Of a DNA stretch of 64,000 nt, positions 55,310 to 64,000 are shown one piece after another. Origin of the DNA: Zopfochytrium polystomum. Taxonomy: Eukaryota; Chytridiomycota; Chytridiomycetes; Chytridiales; Chytridiaceae. The translations under genes were made by a program, and so were the position numbers. Positions within the stretch are counted from its first letter, which is position 1. Each line of letters opens with the position of its first letter. The notes under the pieces were generated by a model that ran no database searches, had not been told where the DNA came from, and was given only the letters and a program-made list of their open reading frames with translations. The DNA lies in contig JAIVFJ010000100.1 of the NCBI GenBank assembly GCA_025765615.1, forward strand, positions 173,402 through 237,401, given 5' to 3'.

Positions 55310-56774
55310 TCAACTAGCGGGTCCCCGTACTTTCCGCTGGACCAACACATAGACATAGAACGCCACCAGGCAGAACGCAAACAAGGCGGCGATGGCAATC
55401 CCCATTTCCATAAAGTGATCGTTCAGGGTCCTCCAAAACGCCCAAAACGCGTTCGCCGAGCACCCGCCCGCGTTATCAGCGCTCTTGCTGCTGTCGCCGC
55501 CGTCGTCGCCGCCGTCGTCGTCGTCGGAGGGACAAACCCGGTCGGTGATGAGCCCCATGACCTCCGTCACGGAGATGGCGCCGGCCGTGACGATCGACAG
55601 GAGCGTGAGCAGCATGCTGAAATGCCGCCGGCGAGCGTCCATGAGCGACTGCTGGGACGACTGCGATGCCGCGCGCTCGGAACGCTCTTCTTCTGCCGCG
55701 GAGCCGTCACCGCGCTCGTCTGGCGTCTGGACAACCATAAAAGCCGAAGCGGTAGGATCCGCCGGCGCAGCAGCTGTCGCCGATTGCTCCTCCTGTGTCG
55801 CCAGCCCACCCAGCCCGTTGTGGCCGCCGCCCGCACCCTCGCCATCGCGACCCGTCTCCCCCGCACCCACCTTCGCGCTCTTCACCCCCCCTTGAGTACA
55901 TCCACAGCATCAGCACAGCGTCGACCGAGTCCACCAAGGCCATACCGGCGGTGAACAGGCACGGGAAGATCATGATCTGCCAGACGGGAACGCGGCTGGA
56001 TCCCTGCGTGGCGCTGAGGCCGAGCAAGCCGATCTCGGTCGACGTGTCGAAGCCGAGACCAAAGAGCAGGCCCACGACGTACATTTTCCACGGGCGGTCG
56101 ACGACGCGGAGGAACCAGCCCGTCACGCGTGAGATGCAGCCGGTGCCGCCGCTAAAGACGCCGCCACCGCCGCTCTTTTGGCGGGCTCTTGCTTGGAGCC
56201 TCGTCATCGTCCCCCGCCGACGACGTCCACTTCGCGCGTCGCGTCCGGTTCGTCATCCCCTTGCCGCCGCCCCCTCCGCATCCGCGCTTGGCGTTCCTCT
56301 GCCACCAGCCGCGCGAGGACAACACCATTTGCCACCCGCGACAGCCGCCAAGAACGTCGCCGATACTGCCGCGCCAGCGACGCCGAGCCCCGCTCCCGCA
56401 GCGCTATCCGCGCCGCGGTACGCTGCTGGCTGCCACCGCGGCGACAGCCGCCGACACGGCAATGACGACGGTGGAGTGGCCGAGCGAGAAGAACAAGCCT
56501 GTAGTAGTCGACAAACGACCCCTTGCGACGAGCAGCCTCGTAGCGCCGTCGATGCGGCGATGTGGTCGGCGTCGACGGCATGGCGAAGGCCGAGGGTCCA
56601 TGCGAGGAGGGCAAGGCCGAGGGCGCTGCTTTTTTGTGTTGGGAGTGTGGGGTCGGAGGGAGTAGACGCGGTGGAAGACGTGGTGGCGCCGGTGAGGAAG
56701 ATTGCGGCGAGGGCCCAGATGGCGCCGTTGGCGAGGACGAGGGCGCCGAGGAGGAGGGCGATGCGGCGGGCCAT
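55310..56774 (-). CDS. NiCoT nickel/cobalt transporter, frame broken
   Basis: Minus strand from ATG 56774 (MARRIALLLGALVLANGAIW). The TM2 signature RHAVDADHIAA is followed by IDGATRLL, then GLFFSLGHSTVVIA, KMYVVGLLFGLGFDTSTEIG and GMALVDSVDAVLMLWMYS. These are the NiCoT (HoxN/NixA/Nic1) signatures for Ni2+/Co2+ uptake across the plasma membrane. A cytosolic acidic loop and two last membrane spans (FSMLLTLLSIVTAGAISVTE, MGIAIAALFAFCLVAFYVYV) end at 55310. The frame changes at least three times: after DADHIAA near 56560, near 56330, and at a run of seven G near 55890. As written it is not translatable in one piece. Indels in homopolymers or real decay are both possible. Confidence 0.7.
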
Positions 56775-56899
56775 CGTCGTCGAGGCGTCGGCGCGCGCGT
56801 CGGGGGGGGCCGCGGCGGCGGAGACGATGGCCCGCGGGCGCGAGCAGGCTTGCCGGCCAATCCATTTCTGCTTTGCTTTTCGGACGCCGATAAGGCTGA

Positions 56900-57481
56900 A
56901 CGCCTTACCCGCCCCGTCGCACGATAAGCACAGCGACCACCCTGACGTTTGCGCTTCTACTTTAAACCTTCCTTAACCTCTCCGTCTGGATGCAGGAAAA
57001 GTCGCCCTTCAGGTTAAACTCGGGTGAATGGAACCGCAGACTTTGTGGAGGAGAGAGCTGCTGCAATGCTCACTGGAATCCAACGCTGAGAGGCCGCGGT
57101 TTGCTCAACAAGCGGATGAACCTTGCCACTTGCGTCGGCGTCCTCGTGCTCAAACAGTAAACTGCACACCGGATGATTTGAAGAAAGCAGCTGCTTTTTC
57201 GGCGGCGAAACGCTAACTAACTTGAGCCGACGGAAACAGGGAAAGGAGATGGCGAAAATACTATGTGTCTAACGTTCGCGATGACAAACGTGGTCTTGGG
57301 AACTCTAACACTCGCACCATTGTTTTCCGGTGTTCGCAGCACAGACGGGCCTTTATTTCCACGGCAGTTTCTGCAAACTTCTTTTCCACCAAAGGCCAGC
57401 ACACGAAAGTCGAACTGTCGGAGTCAAACCATTCATATCGAGAGCTATACCGGGAAAACTCCCAATCAAATTCAAACTGCA
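56900..57481. other. Spacer, no supported gene
   Basis: Region between the divergent upstream side of the NiCoT gene and the end of the nucleotidylyltransferase gene. Several overlapping short frames on both strands, none with a motif. Confidence 0.4.
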
Positions 57482-58534
57482 TTACACGAGTCCAAGCTGT
57501 TGCAACTGCGTATGTAATTGTCTGTGCTGGTATATAAATTCCAAAACCCCGCTTTCAAGCATAAAGATCCTCCTCATTGTCAATAATATAGCGACCTGCT
57601 CCTCGCTCAAAAACCCCTCCACCACAATCTCCCTCGCCACCACCTCCTTCCCCGCCCGCCCCTGCGCCGCATGCAACCTCCCCAGCACCGCCCTGAGCCT
57701 CGTCGAGCTCATATCCCGACCTCCCCCTGACTCGCGAAGGATCGCGTTCCACCGCTTCGCGCCGGGGACGGCCTCCTCCCTGTCGCGGCGGGCGACGAGG
57801 GCGGCCATCTGGCCCGCGCGGCCGACGACCGCGTTGTAGACGCCGTCGTCTTGCGCCGCGAGCCAGAACCGGTGCCGCCCGGCCGCCACGGTGTCGCTGC
57901 CCCAGACGACCACGACGGCGACGTCCGCGACGCCGCAGGCAGGAGCCAGCGGCGGCGGAGGGAGAGGCCGAGTTTGCGGCCGAGACGTGAGGGGTGTAGG
58001 TGTGCGGGACGCGCGGGGACGCCAGCCATGAGTCGTCGTCGTCGCCGTCGACGTCGACGGTCTCGACTCCCTCCTCGTCGTCGTCACCAATAAACCCATG
58101 ATCCGCGCCTGGCGCCGACCGCTTCACGGCCGCCTTCGGCGGGTTCTCCATCGCCATCCTAACAAGCTCTGCGCGGTGCCGGAACGCCATGGCTTCTGGT
58201 TGGACCGCGCGCACTTCGTCGAGGTAGTCCTGGGTGGTGACGGCGCAGTAGCCGGCGAGGACGCGGAAGCCGCCGCCGCCGCCCTCGCCCTGGCGGGACT
58301 CGAGGTGGCGTTTTGCGGCGCGGAGGACGTGGATGTGCTGGGCGTGGACGGGGTTGAAGGAGCCGCCGAGGACGAGGATCGCGGGGCGAGGGCGGCGCGC
58401 GGGCGGTCGGAGGGGGTGTGGTGCGCCGCGTGCTGCTGCGTTGTGGCGGTGGTTGCCGGCTGGCGATCGGCGCTCCGTTGCGTCGTGCCGGGGCGGAGGG
58501 CGTTGGCAGCGGGGGCGGTCTTTTGGCGCGGCAT
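57482..58534 (-). CDS. NMNAT-like nucleotidylyltransferase
   Basis: The minus strand contains ILVLGGSFNPVHAQHIHVLR, the GSFNPxHxxH nucleotide-binding motif of the NMNAT/cytidylyltransferase superfamily. LAGYCAVTTQDYL, FRHRAELVRMAMENP and later VADVAVVVVWGSDTV, VVGRAGQ and the end SSTRLRAVLGRLHAAQ (ISSTxxR-like motif) follow. Such enzymes join ATP to a mononucleotide, here probably NMN to make NAD. The proposed start is ATG 58534 (MPRQKTAPAANA). The frame shifts once before ILVLGG (near 58380) and once near 57960, in a Ser/Ala/Arg linker. An acidic insert (DDDEEGVETVDVDGDDDD) is unusual for the family. Identity as NMNAT rather than another subgroup is likely but not certain. Confidence 0.6.
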
Positions 58535-58841
58535 GTTGCGATGGGGATAAAGTTTTTGTACTCCACCTTTTTATACCTATCTGCTGGCAGCTGCTGCGCC
58601 CTGGGGCCAAGTCGAAAATGTGTTTTATCCGAGGTCAGGACCGGGGTGAGATCTCACTCACGCAGGCCCACTGGTTCACCGAGCTGACCTCGCCAAGTAC
58701 CACTGGGGCCACGCAACTGCGACGCCCTCTGTCACCGACGGCCCACGCCGTTACCTTCAAACGCTTTGTTCATGTCGCACTCGCGGAAACAGAAAAAGAA
58801 GTGAGGCATTCAAATGCAGTTATGATTCATCCTCGGCCCGC

Positions 58842-58866
58842 TCACACACACACACACACACACACA
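58842..58866 (+). repeat. (CA)n microsatellite
   Basis: About 24 bp of CA dinucleotides between the nucleotidylyltransferase gene and GH26-like copy B. Confidence 0.9.
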
Positions 58867-58998
58867 AGCTCGCCCAAGCCGCGACCGCGGGAGGACTCTT
58901 TTAACTTCGTATAGAGTAGCAACAATGAGACCAACCATGAGAAGCCTGATGCTCTAAAAAACCAAAAAAAAAAAGAAAGAAAAACATCTCAGAACGCC

Positions 58999-60838
58999 TC
59001 AAACGCAAACGACCGCCACCACCGCCGCCGCCGCAACCGCGCAGCCCACCACCGCCGCCCACCGCCCCAGCCCTCCCACAGCGCCGCTCTTTGACGACGT
59101 CGGCCTCGCCGACTCGGCGGACGTCGGGGGCGTGGACACGGTCGCCGATGTGGGCTCCGCCATTGACGTCGCCGACGACGACGACGACGACGACGACGAG
59201 TCAGCGGCGGTCGCGTTGCGAGCGGTGGCGAGGCGGCCTGCGGCGATGAGGGTCTGCAGGCTGCGGCGGACGGCGGCGCGGACGGACGGGTCCCAGGAGA
59301 CGCGGAAGTCGCGGAACATGTTGTCTTCGACCTGGGTGGGGCGTTGGGGTTTTTGTGAGAGGGAGAGGGGGTGAGAACGCCGCGCGAGGCAGGGGGTTGA
59401 GAGGCCAGCTACACCTTGATGTACTCAAAGACGAACGCCATCCTGTAAGAGCGGGTGCGAGTCGAGGAAGGCGGTGTCGAAAACCTGCGACCAGTACCCC
59501 TGGAGATTCGTTTGTTAGCGTAGTGCAGGGGGATCAGGATCTGTTGTACAAGATAAGAAACAAAAACAAACCGCCTTACCCCTGCGCCTCGACCCTGTCC
59601 AACCGTATCCGCAAGCTCCCGCCCCCAAGCGGAATCTCCCACGCGTAGCTCGCTTCCGGAATCACAAACGGCTTGTTATACGCGACGGCAAACGTATTAT
59701 ACACAAAGTCGATCTCCTTTGCGACGTTAACCGTCGTCGACGGGGGCGTTTCCCGCGTATCCCATCTGGGACGACTTCCAGTACTGCGAGGAGCCGACCC
59801 AGTCGACGTTTTCGGCGCCGGGCCAGAAGGCGGCGCCGCCGCGGTTGGCGACGTCAAAGTTTGGGCGACCAGACGATCTTGACTTCGGGCGCGGTGCGGC
59901 GGAGGATGGCGGCCATTGCTTTCCAGCTGGTGACGAGCTGGTCGGGCTGTTTTTCGTCGCGTCGGTGGTTCGGGTCGTTCGGGTCGTTCGTTTCGTTTTT
60001 CCGTCGATTTGGTTTGTGAGTGCAAACGATGGGACAGGAAGCGAAATCAATTGACAAAGTTCTCCCACCTGCGCGCCATAGTTCATCCAGGGCCCGTCCA
60101 TCTCGGGGAGGTAGCGCAGGAAGACTTGGCGCTTTGTCGTGACGGAGATGTTGTGCAGCTTTTGCGCCATGGCCGTGAGATCGGCGTCGGTGGGCCAGGT
60201 GTACGCAGGCGAGTCGGCGTCTTTGTCGACAAAAAGGGGTAGCGTGATTAAGAAGACACCCATCAATATTTTGAAACTCCGACACGGCCACCCTCGCAGA
60301 CGCCACCCCCAAGCCACATGATCCCGGTGCACTCACCAGCATCCAGCCCTTCGCACGTGCGCAACACACACATACACACACACAACACACTCGCTCTCTC
60401 TCACACTCTCACTGATCACCCACCAACACACACACACACACAACTACTCACACGCCGTCACAAAAAACCGCCGCATCGGTCGCGTCGTCCCAGTCCGACG
60501 GCTGCAGGACCTGCGGCTCGCCGGGCCAGGGCGGGACGGACATGCGCATCTGGAAGGCGGCGGTGGGGAATCCGAGGCGCTGGTTCCATTTGGCGGGGGA
60601 GTCGACGTCGGTGGGGTACTCGCCGGTTGTTGAGCCACGCGCCAAAGGTGAAGGCCGGGGGCGATGCGGCGGTGGTGGTGGTGGTGGTGGTGGTGGACTG
60701 TGCGAGAACGGCGGTGGGTGTTGTTGTTGCGGCGGCTAGGAGGGCAGCGGCCGCGACGACGACGGCGAGAGCGGGGGCGGCGGCGGCGGCGAAGGGCCGG
60801 CTGAGGCAGCGTCGGCGGGTGGCTTCGGGCGGCGCCAT
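58999..60838 (-). pseudogene. GH26-like hydrolase B, several frame breaks
   Basis: Paralogue of copy A with the same order of motifs and conserved intron positions. It starts MAPPEATRRRCLSRPF with a signal-like hydrophobic stretch. Then come FTFGAWLN, GEYPTDVDSPAKWNQRLGFP, DADSPAYTWPTDADLTAMA, RYLPEMDGPWMNYG, VKIVWSP, FWPGAENVDWVGSSQYW, FAVAYNKPFVIPEASYAWEI and MFRDFRVSWDPSVRAAVRR. The tail is poly-Ser and ends with a GPI-like hydrophobic end (VVGCAVAAAAVVAVVCV). Both proposed catalytic Glu are kept (PEMDG, PEASY). Single-base insertions break the frame near 60628, 60467 (six T), 59865, 59745 and 59440. Either a recent pseudogene or uncorrected indels. Confidence 0.6.
60361..60442 (+). repeat. 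CA-rich low-complexity tract
   Basis: Two short (CA)n stretches within an intron of copy B. Confidence 0.8.
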
Positions 60839-61007
60839 CGTTTCTCAACTTCTTTTCTTTTGTATCTCTTCTTTATTTTTTTTTTTTCCTTTTCCCCTCT
60901 GCTATTCTTATGCAACGGCCCAATCTCCAGCCACTCGCGAAATCACCAAACTTCTGCAAGCCTGCCGCAGCCACGAATTCGAGACAGTTAGAGTAAGAGG
61001 CAGGGAG

Positions 61008-61009
61008 GA

Positions 61010-61052
<43 letters not shown>

Positions 61053-61167
61053 TGTGTGTGTGTGTGTGTGTGTGTGTCTGTGTGTGTGTGTGTGAGTGAG
61101 TGAGTGAATGAGTGAGAGAGAGAGAGAGAGAGTGAGAGTGAGAGTGAGAGTGAGAGAGAGAGGCTGT
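61008..61167 (+). repeat. (GA)n/(GT)n compound microsatellite
   Basis: About 160 bp of alternating GA and GT tracts upstream of copy B, non-coding. Confidence 0.95.
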
Positions 61168-61269
61168 GTGTGAGAGAGAGACCCCACCCACCAGCATGTC
61201 GCGGGAAAATGCTCGCCATGTCTGTCTCTTCGGAGATGACGCCTGGCCTGTCTTCAACGAGGGACAAAC

Positions 61270-61293
61270 AAAAAAAAAAAAAAAAAAAAAAAA
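61270..61293 (+). repeat. Poly-A run
   Basis: About 24 A in the spacer. Length uncertain. Confidence 0.8.
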
Positions 61294-61738
61294 ACCAAAG
61301 TCTTTTCAGCCAGCCCCCTTCTCAGCCACCGGGCAGCCACGAACGATATTAAATTACCGAATTTGGTAATGACCACCAAAAATCCACCTTCCCACTCCAA
61401 AGACGCGTCTGTCGAGGGGCTGTCACATTGCACGTGCTCAAGGCTCCTGCACCCTGCCTACCCCTAAAAAGACCCAAAAACTAACACAACCTTGAGGCCG
61501 TGTTGAGATGCCAGTGCAGTATCGCCGAGAAGGAAAACAGAATCTCAATGAATGAAACCCAGCAGTTGGGTCTTGGGCTCGCCAGCTGGCTGGTGGCTGG
61601 CAGACAAATGCACAGTCGCACAAACGAAATAACGCTGATGTGGGGATCTACTACATTTTTGGACATGGTTGAGTAACGCATTGCCAACAACTTCATTGAG
61701 CATCGTAAATGCAAAGTCATTAACTATAACTGCAACAA

Positions 61739-61830
61739 TGCTCCTGGTGAGGATCGAACTCACGGCTTCAGACTGGCATGTCAGCGGGAGCTGGCATAAG
61801 ATCCACACGCTACCACTGCGTCACAGGAGC
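61739..61830 (-). tRNA. Probable tRNA-Ile(TAT), with intron
   Basis: 92 nt with an intron of about 19 nt. Acceptor GCTCCTG/CAGGAGC, D-stem ACGC/GCGT, T-arm GAGTTCGATCCTC are clear. The best anticodon arm is TGGAT/GTCTG (three G-U pairs) with loop CTTATG..A, anticodon TAT. The G at position 37 is odd for a tRNA reading AUA, so the identity is less sure than the fact that it is a tRNA. Confidence 0.65.
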
Positions 61831-62570
61831 TGTGTTAAAGGTCCCTGACAAAAAGTCTTTAACCCTATCATGACCAAAGCCATTATCCAAAACCCGTTTC
61901 CACAAAGCTGCAGGTGCGACATTAGCCTGAATAAAATTTGTCAAAAGTGAAAACTATATAAAATCGGGAAAATTCCCCATCTTTCGCCACAAATGATCCC
62001 CAGAAGAATGGCATTTCAACCCTTCAATACCAGAGCTGGGGACGGACGTCCGCAGCATGGGACGCATTTGCACGGCTTTCAAGTGATATAGATTTGAGAT
62101 AATTTGAAACCCAACTCAGCAAGCAGCGTGGCCCGTCAAACAAAAACGAGGGGAAAATCCCATATATAGGATGGCCGGGTTGAAACGGTCAAAACAGTTC
62201 AATCTTTTATGGACGTGAGGCAGGCATGAACACCATGAAGCTGACTTTTGCCTCGATTAGCGACTTACTAGATTTGAAACTAACCTCAGCTCCCAAACTT
62301 TGCCCTTTCGGCAGCGCATCCTGTGGAGTGCAAAGCAACGATTCCAAAATACCGTGGTTAAACAGCAGGAGATTTCACTCGCGGCGATAGAAATTTTTTT
62401 TTTTTTTTTCCTCCGAAAACTCGAATATGACGTCAATATACTCTGGAAACCCCACAGCTTTCCAGTACCAATAATAAGGGAAACATCAAAATACACCACC
62501 CAACAAGCAAAGGGGGGCGGAAGGGAGTTCACACCCGCAAAGGCGCGGCCTAACTTCCCACGAGGTGCAA
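61831..62570. other. Spacer without a supported gene
   Basis: AT-richer than the flanking genes. Includes a run of about 18 T (62395-62410). No protein gene seen. Confidence 0.5.
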
Positions 62571-62621
62571 TTTACAACGTCCCGCCACAGGGGAACCGTT
62601 CCCCCTTCCCTTGTACCTTTC

Positions 62622-64000
62622 TCACCCACACCACCCCAACCCGACCGCCACCGCCGCCACCGCCACCACGGCCACCGCCGCGCGCACGCCCTCCATCCAC
62701 ACCACCCCGCGTCCAGCGCCGCTTCTCGTCGACGCGCCCGTCCCCACCGTCCCCGACACCGACGACGACGCCGCCGAGCCCGTCTGCATCGTCGTCGGCG
62801 GCGCGCGTGGCAGTGGGGTAGCCGAGGCGGCGGCAGCCGACGGTCCGGCGGTCGCGAGGCGGTTCGCGGCGGCGAGGGGCTGGATGGTAGCGTTGAATGC
62901 GGCGAGGACGGCGGGGTCCCAGGAGACGCGGAAGTCGCGGTACAGGTCGTCTTCCATCTTTGGGGGTTCCCGGGGTGAAAGAGGGGGGAGGGCCGTTTTC
63001 AGAGTCGGAAGCACAAAATGAACCAACCGCCCCCATTTCTTCCCCCTTTTCCGCGTTTTACCTTTTTGTACTCAAACACGAACGCCATGCGGAACAGCGG
63101 GTGCGACCCGGACGTGGCCGCGTCGATCACTTGGGTCCAGTAGCTCTACATACCCCCGCCTTAACGGTCAGATATCTCGCCGTCCCCCCCACACCTCCAA
63201 CTTTTCTCACCTTCTGCGCCTCCGGCTCCGTCACCGTATCCTTAAACGCGCCGCCCTTGAGCGGCTCCTCCCAGCCGTACGACGCCTCGGACAGCACGAA
63301 CGGCTTGTTGTACGCAACGGCAAAGGTTTTGTACACGTAGTCGATGGCGCCGGAAAAGTCGCCGGGGACGGGGACATTGCCGGGGTATCCCATGAGGGAG
63401 GCTGTTTTTTTTTTTTTTCGCGGAGAGGGGGGGGGGGGAGGTGTTTGGGGGTCCGATGAGCTCAAGGTTGGGAGGTGGGTGAAGGGAGGGTCACTTACAC
63501 TTCCAGTAATGCGAGATGCCGACCCAATCGACGTAGTCTCACCCGGCCAGTAGTTTGCGCCGCCGGCGGCGGGGTCCAAGTCGAAATTCGGCGACCAGAC
63601 GATCTGGACGGCGGGGGGCGACGCGGCGGACGACGGCGGTCATGTTTTTCAGTTTCGACGAATTGGCGGGCTGTTGTTTGTTTGTTTTTTTTGTTTTTTG
63701 TTTTTTAGAGAACGATCGTGGGGTGAGGGAGGCTTCTTTTTGTAAACCTGCAGGCCGTATGTCATCACACGCCGTTCATTTCAGGGAGGGGTACGCAGGA
63801 ACACGGCGCGGCCATCTTGTCCGTGATATTCCTCAGCTTCGTCGCCATGGCCGTCAGGTCGTCGTCCGTGGGCCAGACGTACGCCGGCGAGTCCGCGTCT
63901 GTCAAAAAATATCCGATTACCCCGGCAAGGAAAAAAAAAAAAAAAAAAATAAAGGAAAGAAGTCAACTGACAAACAGTCATAAACACGGCGGCGCCCGTC
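62622..64000 (-). pseudogene. GH26-like hydrolase C, partial (runs off window), frame breaks
   Basis: Third paralogue, 5' end beyond 64000. Readable parts are ADSPAYVWPTDDDLTAMATK, PEMNG, NYWPGE, MGYPGNVPVPGDFSGAIDYV, FAVAYNKPFVLSEASYGWEE, SHPLFRMAFVFEYKK and YRDFRVSWDPAVLAAFNAT. The tail is Ser/Thr-rich and ends with the hydrophobic AAVAVVAVAAVAVGLGWCG (GPI-like). The block around the first catalytic Glu (near 63795) is displaced by one base, and the segment between WSPNFD and the VDWVG equivalent is also out of frame. Intron positions match copies A and B. Possibly a pseudogene. Confidence 0.55.

Noticed and set aside
55795..56976. Plus-strand frame of 393 codons
   Set aside because: Antisense to the NiCoT gene, whose membrane signatures are on the minus strand.

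Overview
The window looks like nuclear DNA of a flagellated (zoosporic, chytrid-like) fungus. The evidence is short spliceosomal introns (about 45-110 bp, GT..AG), a fungal-type metacaspase, GH18 and GH26 hydrolases, a Tf1/sushi-type chromovirus, and two cilium genes (a TTC8/BBS8 BBSome subunit and a DZIP1-like basal-body protein) that ordinary non-flagellated fungi lack. The taxon is inferred, not shown.

Layout. (1) 0-5.4 kb, GC-rich host genes: 3' end of a metacaspase, an unrecognised coiled-coil/membrane protein, a Rab-like protein with a ruined P-loop, and a GH18 protein. (2) 5.57-8.26 kb: a complete Tc1/mariner-IS630 (DD34E) transposon with about 172-bp terminal inverted repeats. It carries, besides its transposase, a convergent intron-containing gene with a SAM-like C-terminus. 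(3) 8.37-27.2 kb: a protein-gene desert, CpG-poor and repeat-rich, holding about 18 intact tRNA genes of almost all different isoacceptors, seven with introns, plus tRNA fragments, a solo LTR, decayed transposon ends and dispersed repeats. (4) 27.37-32.67 kb: a full-length Ty3/Gypsy chromovirus with 353-bp LTRs, dense heat-shock-element-like arrays in U3 and an 11-nt self-priming site. Its 3' LTR abuts a truncated host gene. (5) 32.7-53 kb, GC-rich, gene-dense: TTC8/BBS8, an SDR oxidoreductase, SURF4/Erv29, a degenerate small GTPase, PUS7/TruD pseudouridine synthase, OMA1-like M48 protease, an SCCPDH-like pseudogene, a Med15-like KIX/Q-rich protein and DZIP1. (6) 53-64 kb: three related GPI-anchored GH26-like genes (the last runs off the window), interleaved with a NiCoT nickel/cobalt transporter and an NMNAT-like nucleotidylyltransferase. 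Many reading frames here are broken by single-base homopolymer-type indels. One more tRNA lies at 61.7 kb.

Exon models for PUS7, OMA1, TTC8, SURF4, the SDR, the small GTPase and GH18 were assembled by hand. Each sums to a multiple of three with an open frame. Functional links are modest: TTC8 and DZIP1 both serve the cilium, SURF4 would export secreted cargo such as the GH26 proteins, and the tRNA island and its flanking elements form one distinct compositional domain.
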